Assembly (NCBI RefSeq): GCF_000213055.1
Contig: NZ_CM001165.1
Location: 3,556,945 to 3,620,944, forward strand
Direction: 5' to 3'
Length of the DNA: 64,000 nucleotides
DNA from: Streptomyces sp. Tu6071
GTDB taxonomy: Bacteria; Actinomycetota; Actinomycetes; Streptomycetales; Streptomycetaceae
How positions within the stretch are numbered: the stretch's first letter is position 1; each line of letters opens with the position of its first letter. This document shows, piece after piece, positions 16,027-24,691 of this stretch. The notes below the pieces were generated by a model. That model was not told the DNA's origin. It did no database searches and saw only the letters and a program-made list of their open reading frames with translations. The position numbers were made by a program, and so were the translations under genes.

Positions 16027-17278
16027 CCCAGTCGCGCAGGGGAGTTCCGCCGGAAAGTCCCCCCGCTTCCGCCCATGCTGCCACGAAGAAGCCCTACTCC
16101 GGGGGGTGCTGGTCGCGCGTCGCGGCCTGCCTGTCCGCGCCGGGCAGGGGTGATGGGCTCACCTGCGGACGGGCACATGCGCCGGGTGAATGCGCCCCCG
16201 GCACAAGCCATTTGGCCGTACGCCGACCCCACGCCGGGGCGCCGCGAAGCGAACCCGCGTGCTGTGTCGATGAGTTCTGGCCAGGGCGTGGAGCGTGACT
16301 CGGGACGGTGACCGGCCGTGGCGACGGGTCGGGTGACGGGGCGGGGGCGTTGCGACAGTGATGGGAGGTGGTCGACGGGGCGGCGTGCCGGGGGCGTGGG
16401 GTACGGGAAGGCGGCGACCCGGTGGGCAACGTGCGCCACAGTGGGCCCGGGTGTCCCACGCGTCACGGATCGACGGGGCGGCGGAAGAGCCCGGCGCGTG
16501 GCGGGGACCGAAGGAATTCGGCCAATTACGGTTCGGGGCATGGCGAGTACGGGGGCGGGCGTGGCGCTCTCCGGCAGGGGTTCGGGGCGTTTCCCAGTGG
16601 GGGCGGGGCGGGGTGCGTACTCCTCCTTCGTACCTCTTCGTACGGTGTGGGGCGGGTCTCCTTCCCGGGGCGCTTGGCCCGGGTCCCGGCATCGCGCACC
16701 TGGGCGGCCACCGGAACCGGCCGTCACCGCACGCCTTCACACACGCCTGCCGCACGCCCCGAAGCACCTGTCGGCCTTGGCGCTCCGCATCCGCCGCCCA
16801 CCCGTTACCAAGCGGTCGCCAGCCCGGGTGCGGAAGTTCCGGTGCGGGCCACCAGGTCGTTGCGGACCGCAAGCGGAACGCCCACCTTCGGCCTGTAAAG
16901 GCTCGGCCGGGATGCGGGCCTGGCGGATTCCTGGGTGAAGTTGGTGCGAGGAAGGCGCGGTTGGGTGGAGTTGGCAAGGTGCTGGCGAGTTGGTTCGGGC
17001 GGTGGCGGAGGGCGGGGCCGGGAGGAGTTACGGCGGGGTGGGGGGCGGGGGATACCGCGAGGAGAGGAGGCGCGGTACGCCGGGTGGGGTGCCGGGGGCG
17101 TGGGCGGATCGTTTCGGCGGGGGCGGGAACCGGTCGCGGTGGGCAGGCCAGCGGCATGTGCCAGGGTGAGAGGCGGGGCGGAGGCGGTATGAGGCAGGGC
17201 TGCCGGTGTACGGGGCGGGGGCCACGTTGGCCCGTACTGCTTTCGCTCCGGTTGCCGCGCGCAGTCGGCGCCTGACCC

Positions 17279-17320
17279 CGACCCGGCTCGCGCGAGCCGG
17301 GTCGCCTTCGCTTGAAGGCG
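17279..17320. terminator. Two adjacent strong hairpins
   Basis: CGACCCGGCTCGC with its exact complement forms a 26-base perfect palindrome (17279-17304). It is followed directly by CGCCTTC-GCTT-GAAGGCG (17303-17320). Either could terminate transcription or be a structured element. No gene clearly ends here. Confidence 0.45.
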
Positions 17321-18239
17321 ATGCCTCGCTCGTAGGAGGCCGCGGGACGACGAGGTTGTTGCCGAAGGCATCGGCAGAGCCTGGTCGCACGGAGGCCGCA
17401 CTCACTCGAGGGCACCGTCCGCCTCACGTGAAGGCGGGGCCACGCTGGCACCAGGCGGCGGGCGCTCGTACGGGGCCGCGCGGGCTCGGGCCGCCCCACA
17501 CGTATCCGAACTCGTACAGCCTCGCGTCCGCCCTCTCGCCTTGCGTCGGCCCTCGCGTCGGCCCTCGCGCCGACCCCGCCTCCCCGCCCCCGCCTCCCCG
17601 CCACCCCGCCTTCCAGCCCGTCGGCGCCCCTCGTGAAGTCCCGGGCGGCGGCGGCCGGGCGTGCTCGTGAAATGCGCGCGGTTCCTGAAACGCGCGCGGT
17701 CCGGGAGGCGCCGTTCACCTCCCGGACCGGTCCGCCGTCCGCGGGGATGAGGACGGCGGTCTCCCCCGGCCCACTGCGTCACTCTCAGCGGGCCGACCCA
17801 CGCCCCACCAATAAAGCCGCTGGTACGGGCCGTGTGGAGAGCGCACGGCCGGGCGCACGGTGCCATGTGCGGAGCGTGCGGCGAAGGGGCCGGAGCAGGG
17901 GGCGGCGGCAGGGGCGGACGGAGGCCCGCCCACAGCCTGGAGCCCCCGCCCACCGCCCACTGCCCACCGGCCCAGCCGGAGGCCCCCCATCCGCCAGTCC
18001 CCCAGCCAGGGCCACAACGACCGCAGGCCAAGCCCGGCCAACGCAGCAGCCCCGCCCGCACCCTGACCGCACAGGTGCCCCGGCCCGCTCTCAGCCCCGC
18101 CAACCCTCAGCCCGGCACCCCGCGCCCCGTCCCCGACCCGCCCTCAGTCCGGCACGCGGCGAACCCACTCCAGCAGGCAGCTCGCCCCCGTCCGGACGGC
18201 ACCCGCCCCCGTACCGAGCCAGCGCCCCCGGCCCCAGCC

Positions 18240-18520
18240 CACCCCGTACCGAAGCCCCGCCTGCACACCGAAATCCCCCACCCCCAGCCCAGCCCCACCC
18301 AATCCCCCGCCCCGAAGCCCCCTCCGCTCACCCCCTCCTCCCCCACCTCACCGCTCCCCCCACCCCCACCCGACCCCGTCTCCCCACCCCCAGCCCCACA
18401 CCTCACCCCCACCCCACACCCCATCAACCTCGCCCCCCCTCGCCCTCCCCCCGTCCCACTCCCCCGCCCCGCTCCCCCGCGCCAGGCCCCCGCCACCCCC
18501 GGGTGGCGACCAACTCGGCC
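18240..18520 (+). repeat. Extreme C-rich, guanine-poor tract
   Basis: This stretch of about 280 bases on the plus strand is dominated by runs of C separated by A or T, with very few G. The complementary strand therefore has many G-runs of four or more and could form G-quadruplexes. No repeat unit is exact. It lies in the gene-poor region upstream of the sporulation regulator. Confidence 0.6.
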
Positions 18521-18961
18521 TGTGGGCCGCCAACCCCGGGCCACCCCGGGCGAGGCGGCGCGCGGGGGGCGGTGGGGACGCGGGGGATCGCCCTCCGGAT
18601 GTGGCGGCGGGCGGGCGGCGGCGGGGTGGGCGGAGGAGGACGGCGTCAACAGACCGTGACCGGCGGCGGAGGGGCCGGCAGGGCGCTGCGGGTGGGGCGG
18701 CGGGGTTCGGCGCCGGGGCCCGTGGCGCGGGAAAGGCGCTGCCCGGCGCTGCGGGCGGCGCCGCGTCGGGGGTCCGGCCGGGGGCGGGGCACGAGCGTCG
18801 TCGAGGCCCGGCGGCGAGGCGCGCCCGGCCACGGGGAGCGGCAACAATCTCGCCATCCGGAACCGCCGCTCTTAACGCTTGGGATGCGAAGAACTACGCT
18901 GGGTTTACCAATGCCGCACGGTTATGCCGGAGCGGCGGGCGTCTGTGTCGAGGGGTGGCGC

Positions 18962-20392
18962 ATGTCCAGGGAGCAACGCGGACCGAACGAGAAACTCGGT
19001 GCCGTCCTCGCCCTCGCGGGCATCAGCAACGCGGGGCTTGCGCGGCGTGTGAACGACCTCGGTCAGCAGCGGGGGCTGACCCTGCGTTATGACAAGACCT
19101 CGGTGGCGCGCTGGGTGTCGAAGGGGATGGTGCCGCAGGGCGCCGCCCCGCACCTCATCGCGGCGGCCATCGGGCAGAAGCTGGGCCGACCGGTCCCGCT
19201 GCACGAGATCGGCCTCGCCGACGCCGACCCGACGCCGGAGGTGGGCCTCACCTTCCCGCGCGATGTCGGCAGGGCCGTGAAATCGGCGACCGAGCTGTAC
19301 CGGCTCGACCTCGCCGGGCGTCGCGCCGGGGGAGGCATCTGGCAGTCGCTCGCCGGGTCTTTTTCGGTGAGCGCCTACGCCACGCCGGCTTCGCGCTGGC
19401 TCATATCCCCGGCGGACGGTTCGGTGGCGCGCGAGCCCGCCGCGGCGGGGCCGGGAGAAGGGGGCGGCACGGCGTTCCGCGTCGGGCACAGCGATGTGCG
19501 CAAGCTGCGCGAGGCCGCCGAGGACGCGCGGCGCTGGGACTCCAAGTACGGGGGCGGCGACTGGCGTTCGTCGATGGTGCCGGAATGCCTGCGGGTCGAG
19601 GCGGCACCACTCCTGCTCGGCGCGTACTCCGACGACGTCGGGCGCGCGCTCTTCGGCGCGACCGCCGAGCTGACCCGGCTCGCGGGCTGGATGGCCTTCG
19701 ACACGGGGCAGCAGGAGGCGGCGCAGCGCTACTACATCCAGGCGCTGCGGCTCGCGCGTGCGGCGGCGGATGTGCCGCTGGGCGGGTACGTGCTCGCGAC
19801 GATGTCGCTCCAGGCCACGTACCGGGGCTTCGGGGACGAGGGCGTCGATCTCGCGCAGGCCGCCGCCGAGCGGAACCGGGGGCTCGCGACCGCGCGCACC
19901 ATGAGCTTCTTCCGGCTCGTCGAGGCGCGTGCGCACGCGCGGGCCAAGGACGCCCCGGCGGCCTCGGCGGCGCTGCGGGCGGCGGAGAGCTGGCTGGAGC
20001 GGGCGCGGCCCGGCGACGAGGACCCGGCATGGCTCGGCTTCTACGGCGAGGACCGTTTCGCCGCGGACGCCGCCGAGTGCTACCGCGACCTCAAGCATCC
20101 GCGCCAGGTGCGCCGCTTCACGGAGCAGGCGCTGTCGCGGCCGACGGAGGAGTACGTGCGCTCGCACGGCCTGCGGCTCGTGGTCTCGGCGGTCGCCGAG
20201 CTGGAGTCCGGGAACCTCGACGCGGCGTGCGAGCAGGGTTCACGGGCGGTCGAGGTCGCCGGGCGGATCTCCTCCGCGCGGACGAAGGAGTACGTGAAGG
20301 ACCTGCTCCGGAAGCTGGAGCCGTACGGGGACGAGCCACGCGTCGCCGAACTGCGGGAGCGCGCGAAACCGCTGCTGGTGGCACCGGCGTAG
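18962..20392 (+). CDS. Sporulation-associated HTH/TPR regulator (ORF1590/NsdA-like)
   Basis: This 476-residue protein has an N-terminal DNA-binding region ([20 protein letters not shown], then [16 protein letters not shown]) resembling an XRE-type helix-turn-helix. A long alpha-helical TPR-like C-terminus follows ([20 protein letters not shown] and later repeats). I recall this N-terminus from the S. griseus sporulation gene orf1590 and related Streptomyces sporulation-associated or NsdA-type regulators, so a role in development is likely. ATG 18962 has GAGGGG eight bases upstream. The frame extends far upstream through low-complexity sequence that is not believable as protein. Confidence 0.82.
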   Translation: MSREQRGPNEKLGAVLALAGISNAGLARRVNDLGQQRGLTLRYDKTSVARWVSKGMVPQGAAPHLIAAAIGQKLGRPVPLHEIGLADADPTPEVGLTFPRDVGRAVKSATELYRLDLAGRRAGGGIWQSLAGSFSVSAYATPASRWLISPADGSVAREPAAAGPGEGGGTAFRVGHSDVRKLREAAEDARRWDSKYGGGDWRSSMVPECLRVEAAPLLLGAYSDDVGRALFGATAELTRLAGWMAFDTGQQEAAQRYYIQALRLARAAADVPLGGYVLATMSLQATYRGFGDEGVDLAQAAAERNRGLATARTMSFFRLVEARAHARAKDAPAASAALRAAESWLERARPGDEDPAWLGFYGEDRFAADAAECYRDLKHPRQVRRFTEQALSRPTEEYVRSHGLRLVVSAVAELESGNLDAACEQGSRAVEVAGRISSARTKEYVKDLLRKLEPYGDEPRVAELRERAKPLLVAPA

Positions 20393-20724
20393 GGGGACGG
20401 GGAGGTACGGGGCGGGGCGGCGGCACGGGGCGGGGCCGGCGGTACGGGGCGGCCCGGCGGTACGGGGCCGGGGCCCGGCCGTACGGGGTGGCTCCGGGCG
20501 CGCGGGCGGCTCGGCCCGTACGGTCGCCCCACCCCACTTCCGCCGCCCCGCTTCCGTCACTCCGCTCCCACCTCCGCCGCCCGCTCCCACCGCCCGCCCC
20601 GCGCCACCACCAGGCGCTCGAAGCGCGTAGAGGGCGCGAAGGCGTGCGGTGAGCGCGAGGGAGTGCGGCGCGGAGAGGGCGGTGGGCGAGAGGGAGGGCG
20701 TACGCAGGGCGCGAAGGCGTGCGG

Positions 20725-20745
20725 TTATCCACAGGCTGTGGACAA
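20725..20745. promoter_or_regulatory. Pair of opposed DnaA boxes
   Basis: TTATCCACA (20725-20733) and TGTGGACAA (20737-20745) are two perfect DnaA boxes in inverted orientation, three bases apart. They lie about 80 bases upstream of trmB and share the TCCACAGGCTGTGGA core with the site at 16009. Confidence 0.5.
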
Positions 20746-20806
20746 TCACACTGCCGCGCCCTTCCGCCCGCCTCGCCGCCCGCCTCCGTCCGCCGCCCCG
20801 GTTCCG

Positions 20807-20812
20807 TAGAAT
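20807..20812 (+). promoter_or_regulatory. -10 element of trmB, probably leaderless
   Basis: TAGAAT lies ten bases before the GTG start codon and there is no ribosome binding site between them. Transcription would begin at or within two or three bases of the start codon. Confidence 0.5.
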
Positions 20813-20822
20813 CGACGGCATT

Positions 20823-21725
20823 GTGTCCGAGCACCCCACCACCCCCGCGCCGACCGCGAGCCCCACGGCCGCCGAGTCCGCCACGCCGACCACCGAGCCC
20901 GCCACGCGCCCCGGCGCCGAGGCCCTGCCGCCCCGTACCCGGGCGCAGGGGCGGATGTTCGTCGAGGGCGTGGGCCCCGCCGCCGATCCTTCGCGCGCGC
21001 TGGGTGAGCGCCGTATCAAGAGCTTCACGCCGCGCCGCAGCCGCGTGACCACCGCGCAGGCCGAACACCTGCGGCAGCACTGGTCGCGCTGGGGCCTGGA
21101 CGTCGACGGGCGTGAGGTCCTCGACCTCAAGACGCTCTTCGAAGGGCTGCCCGTCGTTTTGGAGATCGGCTTCGGCATGGGCGAGACGACGGCGAGGATG
21201 GCCGCCGCCGATCCCACGACGGGCATCCTCGCCGTCGACGTGCACACCCCGGGGCAGGGGCAGCTGCTCGGTCTCGCCGCCGCGAGCGGCCTGGAGAACG
21301 TACGGGTCGCGAACGGCGACGCCGTCGTCCTGCTCCGCGACATGCTGCCCGCCGCCTCGCTCGCGGGGGTACGGGTCTACTTCCCCGATCCCTGGCCCAA
21401 GACCCGGCACCACAAGCGGCGCATCATCCAGCCGCACTTCCTCGACCTGGCGGCGAGCCGCGTGGCGGAGGGCGGCGTGCTGCACTGCGCGACCGACTGG
21501 GAGCCGTACGCGGAGCACATGCTGGAGGTGCTGAGCGCCCACCCGGCCTTCGACAACACGGCCCCGGGCGACGGCTTCGCCGAGCGCCCCGCCTTCCGGC
21601 CCGAGACGCGGTTCGAAGGCCAGGGCCTGCGGAAGGGCCACGTGGTGCACGACCTGCTCTTCCGGCGGAACGGGTACGAGGTGGCGGAGCCCGAGCGGGT
21701 GGGGGCCGCGCCCGAGGAGGGGTGA
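20823..21725 (+). CDS. trmB: tRNA (guanine-N7-)-methyltransferase TrmB
   Basis: TrmB methylates guanosine 46 in the variable loop of tRNAs using S-adenosylmethionine. The 300-residue protein has the SAM-binding motif LEIGFGMGETTARMA near residue 115. The family signature YFPDPWPKTRHHKRRIIQPHF lies near residue 185. There is an extra N-terminal tail of about 45 residues rich in Pro, Thr and Ala, typical for actinobacterial members. The start is GTG 20823, apparently leaderless. The gene for a PrsW-like protease follows 132 bases downstream with its own promoter-like element. Confidence 0.93.
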   Translation: MSEHPTTPAPTASPTAAESATPTTEPATRPGAEALPPRTRAQGRMFVEGVGPAADPSRALGERRIKSFTPRRSRVTTAQAEHLRQHWSRWGLDVDGREVLDLKTLFEGLPVVLEIGFGMGETTARMAAADPTTGILAVDVHTPGQGQLLGLAAASGLENVRVANGDAVVLLRDMLPAASLAGVRVYFPDPWPKTRHHKRRIIQPHFLDLAASRVAEGGVLHCATDWEPYAEHMLEVLSAHPAFDNTAPGDGFAERPAFRPETRFEGQGLRKGHVVHDLLFRRNGYEVAEPERVGAAPEEG

Positions 21726-21844
21726 GCCCCGGGTGCCTCGCCGTGGCCGCGGTCGGCCGCCGTGGTGTCGGCCGGCGCGCAGCCGCCGCCGGTGCCTCCC
21801 GAGGACGAACACGCGTTCCGCGTTCGGCTGTCGGTGCGGGTCGT

Positions 21845-21850
21845 TAAGGT
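21845..21850 (+). promoter_or_regulatory. -10 element of PrsW-like gene
   Basis: TAAGGT lies seven bases upstream of GTG 21858, the spacing expected for a transcript that begins at the start codon. GGAGG between them is too close to the GTG to act as a normal ribosome binding site. Confidence 0.4.
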
Positions 21851-21857
21851 CGGAGGC

Positions 21858-23450
21858 GTGAACTCTCCGTCTGCCCCGCCCGCACCGCAGGGGCTTCTGA
21901 CGCCGCGACGGCCGCGCTGGTGGCGCCGCCGGGGCGCGCGTCTCACCGGCCTCGCCGTGCTGCTCGCGCTGTGCGGCCTCGTGATGCTGGGGCTCGTGCG
22001 GGAGGAGACGGGGACCGAGGCGTTCCTCGTGGGCCTCGGCCTCGCGGTACTGCCCGCGCCCGCCGTGGTGCTCGCGTTCCGCTGGCTGGGCCGCGCGCAC
22101 CCCCTGCCCTGGGGCACGCACGCCTTCGTGCTCGCCTGGGGAGCCTGCGCGGGAGCGCTCATCGCGCTCGTCGCGAACAGCTTCGTCGCGGTGTGGCTGG
22201 CCGACGCCTGGGCCCACCCGGTCGATCCGAACACGCTCGCCGCGTTCGCGGTCGCGCCCGTCGTCGAGGAGAGCGCGAAGGCCACGGCACTCCTGCTCGT
22301 CCTGGTCTTCCGCGGTCGTCTCATACGCGGGCCCGTCGACGCGGTGGTCCTCACGGGCCTCACGGCGACGGGCTTCGCCTTCACCGAGAACATCCTCTAC
22401 CTCGCCAAGGCGTTCGGCTCCGACCGCGACGAGGGCACAGGGGCCGCCATCACGGTCGCCACGTTCTTCATCCGTGCGGTCTTCTCGCCCTTCGCGCACC
22501 CGCTCTTCACCTGCATGACGGGCCTCGGCGTGGGCCTCGCGCTGCTGAGCCGGCGCCGCGTGGGCCGCGTCCTGCTCCCCGTCGCGGGCCTGCTGCTCGC
22601 GATGGGCATGCACGCGGCGTGGAACGGCTCGACGGTCCTCGGCCCGCTCGGCTTCCCGCTCGTGTACGTGACGATCATGATCCCGGCGCTCGGCTTCACC
22701 GTGTGGCTCGTGCTGTGGCACCGGCAGCGCGAACTGCGCACGGTGCGCGAGACGCTGCCCCGGTACGCCCTCGCGGGCTGGCTCTCCCCGTACGAACCCC
22801 TCGCGCTCGGCTCGCTGCGCTCGCGCCGCATCGCCGCCGAGTTCGCCTCGTACCACGGGATACGTGCCGACGCGCGCCGCCTGCGCCTGTACGCCGCCGC
22901 CGCAACACGCCTCGCGCTGCTGCGCTCCGACGCCGAACGCGGCCGTCGCACCCCCGACTTCGCGCACCGCGAGCGCGCGCTCCTCGACCACCTGTGGCGG
23001 GACCGCGCCCTCGCCCGGCCCGCCTTCGCCCACTCCTGGCGCCTCGCCCCGCCCCGCGCCCCGCACCTCCTCCCCGCCCAACCGGCCGACGCGGCGGCCC
23101 CCGGGGGCTGGTACGCCCCTCCGGCCGGGTGGCCACCCGCCCCGCCACGCGGGTACGGGCAGGGCCCCGGCTACGGGCACGGGTTCGGGCACGGGCACGG
23201 GGCACCGCCGCCGCACGGCCGGGCCAAAGCCCCGTACGGCGGGAGCCCGGCCCCGTACGGCTACGGCGGGAGCCCGGCCCCCCACGGCCACGGCGGGCGT
23301 CCGGCCCCGTACGGCTACGGCGGCCCGGCCCCGTGCGTCCCGGGACAGCCCCCGTACGCGGCCGTCCCCGCCGGGATTCCGACGGGGACGGGGCTACAGC
23401 CGACCGGGGAGGACGCGCGCCACGATCCGTGGGCGCCACCACGGGAGTAG
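21858..23450 (+). CDS. PrsW-family intramembrane metalloprotease
   Basis: This 530-residue multi-pass membrane protein belongs to the PrsW/CAAX-like protease group. In B. subtilis PrsW cleaves an anti-sigma factor. Visible catalytic motifs are VEESAKA (EExxK), FAFTEN (FxxxE) and the His-containing GMHAAWN segment, all within or next to predicted membrane helices between residues about 25 and 290. A cytoplasmic region and a Gly/Tyr/His/Pro-rich tail (GYGQGPGYGHGFGHGHG and similar) complete the protein; the tail is probably disordered. GTG 21858 is preferred over the longer frame from 21762. The substrate is unknown; the ECF fusion at 7006 is a speculative candidate. Confidence 0.85.
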   Translation: MNSPSAPPAPQGLLTPRRPRWWRRRGARLTGLAVLLALCGLVMLGLVREETGTEAFLVGLGLAVLPAPAVVLAFRWLGRAHPLPWGTHAFVLAWGACAGALIALVANSFVAVWLADAWAHPVDPNTLAAFAVAPVVEESAKATALLLVLVFRGRLIRGPVDAVVLTGLTATGFAFTENILYLAKAFGSDRDEGTGAAITVATFFIRAVFSPFAHPLFTCMTGLGVGLALLSRRRVGRVLLPVAGLLLAMGMHAAWNGSTVLGPLGFPLVYVTIMIPALGFTVWLVLWHRQRELRTVRETLPRYALAGWLSPYEPLALGSLRSRRIAAEFASYHGIRADARRLRLYAAAATRLALLRSDAERGRRTPDFAHRERALLDHLWRDRALARPAFAHSWRLAPPRAPHLLPAQPADAAAPGGWYAPPAGWPPAPPRGYGQGPGYGHGFGHGHGAPPPHGRAKAPYGGSPAPYGYGGSPAPHGHGGRPAPYGYGGPAPCVPGQPPYAAVPAGIPTGTGLQPTGEDARHDPWAPPRE

Positions 23451-23463
23451 CGGGGGCGGGGCC

Positions 23464-24408
23464 TCAGGCGGAGGCCGCCGTGAGCTTGTCCACCTCGCCC
23501 TGGGTGAGGGTCAGGTCGGCGAGGGCAACGAGCGCCTTGAGCTGCTCGGGGGTGCGGGCGCTGGCGATCGGCGCGACGACGGTCGGTCGCGCGGCCAGCC
23601 AGGCGAGCGCGACGGTGGCGATCTCGGCGCCGTGCGCCTCGGCGACCTCGTCGAGCGCGACGAGCACCTTGCGGCCCCGCTCCGTTTCGAGGTGCTTGCC
23701 CGCGCCCTGCGCGCGGGCGCTGTCGACGGTGGTGCCGGGGCGGTACTTGCCCGTCAGGAAGCCGGCCGCGAGGCCGTAGTACGGGACGGCCGCGAGCCCG
23801 CCGCGCCCGGCGATGTCCTGGAGCCTGCCCTCGTACGTGTCGCGCGAGACGAGGTTGTACTGCGGCTGGAGCGCGACGTACTTCGCGATCCCCTCGCGGT
23901 CGGAGAAGTCCAGCGCCTCCTGAAGCCGCTCCGGGGAGATGTTCGAGGCGGCGATGGCGCGGATCTTGCCCGCCCCGACCAGTTCGTCGAGCACCGTCAG
24001 GAACTCCCCGACCTCGACCGACTCGTCGTCGTAGTGCGTGTAGTAGAGGTCGATGTAGTCGCTCTGGAGGCGGCGCAGGGAGTCCTCGACAGCCGCCTTG
24101 ACCGTGTCGGCGCGCAGGCCCTTGCGCGTGGACAGCGCGCCGCCCTTGGTCGCGACGACGACGTCGGAGCGGTTGCCGCGCGCCTTCATCCACTCGCCGA
24201 TGATGCGCTCCGACACTCCGCCCTCGTTGCCCGGCGCCCATTGGCTGTAGGCATCGGCGGTGTCGACGAAGTTGCCGCCCGCCTGCGTGTAGCCGTCGAG
24301 GACGGCGAAGGAGGTGTCGCGGTCGGCCGTCCAGCCGAAGACGTTGCCACCGAGGGCGAGGGGGAAGACCTCGATGTCGGAGGCACCGAGGGGGCGGAGA
24401 GAAGTCAT
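23464..24408 (-). CDS. Aldo/keto reductase
   Basis: This 314-residue NADPH-dependent oxidoreductase has the (beta/alpha)8 aldo/keto reductase fold. The catalytic tetrad is visible as Asp and Tyr in FVDTADAYSQW, Lys in VVVATKGG and His in LYYTHYDDES. The NADPH-binding region includes PIASARTPEQL near the C-terminus. Its physiological carbonyl substrate is not predictable. ATG 24408 (MTSLRPLG) is chosen; an AGGAG lies 12 bases upstream. Its stop codon is only 13 bases from the end of the convergent PrsW-like gene, and a small GGCCTC/GAGGCC hairpin (23460-23476) overlaps it. Confidence 0.9.
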   Translation of the reverse strand: MTSLRPLGASDIEVFPLALGGNVFGWTADRDTSFAVLDGYTQAGGNFVDTADAYSQWAPGNEGGVSERIIGEWMKARGNRSDVVVATKGGALSTRKGLRADTVKAAVEDSLRRLQSDYIDLYYTHYDDESVEVGEFLTVLDELVGAGKIRAIAASNISPERLQEALDFSDREGIAKYVALQPQYNLVSRDTYEGRLQDIAGRGGLAAVPYYGLAAGFLTGKYRPGTTVDSARAQGAGKHLETERGRKVLVALDEVAEAHGAEIATVALAWLAARPTVVAPIASARTPEQLKALVALADLTLTQGEVDKLTAASA

Positions 24409-24610
24409 GAGGACAACCAACTCCTGAGGCGGTCAGAAAATTCCCGGCGGGGGGAATCGCTGGGGCGGGGGAAGCGGTGACCGCGCGGCGGCAGGGCGTC
24501 GGCTGCGGTGGGACGGGTCTGCGTCGCAGCGGAGTCCGCGCGGCGGAGGTATCCGCACGGACGCGGACACTTCCGCCACGCTGAAACTTCTTGCGTGCGG
24601 ACTCTTCCGC

Positions 24611-24685
24611 CGCGCGGTCACCTCTCCCGCGCGGTCACCTCTCCCGCGCGGTCACCCCTCTCGCGCGGTCACCCCTCCCGCGCGG
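24611..24685 (+). repeat. 17-bp tandem repeat, about 4.4 copies
   Basis: CGCGCGGTCACCTCTCC is repeated head-to-tail at 24611, 24628, 24645 and 24662, with a partial fifth copy. The last two full copies differ by one or two bases. The array lies in the noncoding gap between the aldo/keto reductase start and the end of the M23 peptidase gene, within eight bases of the latter's stop. Confidence 0.85.
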
Positions 24686-24691
24686 GCCGGC

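Larger units (their letters stand above)
16027..18961. other. About 2.9 kb without convincing genes
   Basis: Long open frames exist on both strands, but all are low-complexity translations rich in Arg, Pro, Gly and Ala. None shows a domain, hydrophobic pattern or good ribosome binding site. The region holds GC-rich palindromes (17279-17320), G-rich runs near 17000-17130 and an extreme C-rich stretch (about 18240-18520). A short minus-strand peptide near 16810-16900 (VGVPLAVRNDLVA) faintly recalls amidase signature regions and could be a gene scrap. I regard the region as largely noncoding or decayed. Confidence 0.55.
20393..20822. other. Intergenic region before trmB
   Basis: The first 130 bases are repetitive, with many GTACGGGGCGG-like units. 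The middle contains a C-rich tract and two opposed DnaA-box-like 9-mers (20725-20745). The end carries a -10 element (TAGAAT) just before the trmB start. I see no gene. Confidence 0.6.

Noticed and set aside
16805..17401. Minus-strand ORF with a faint amidase-like segment (VGVPLAVRNDLVA)
   Set aside because: Only about a dozen residues resemble an amidase signature, the frame ends just afterward, and the remainder is low-complexity; too weak to call a pseudogene.
17633..18961. Long upstream extension of the sporulation regulator frame
   Set aside because: It translates to Pro/Arg/Ala low complexity through a C-rich tract, has no internal start with a convincing ribosome site, and the ATG at 18962 has a good one.
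21762..21857. Upstream extension of the PrsW-like frame to GTG 21762
   Set aside because: It would run across the apparent promoter, and the GTG at 21858 has better context.
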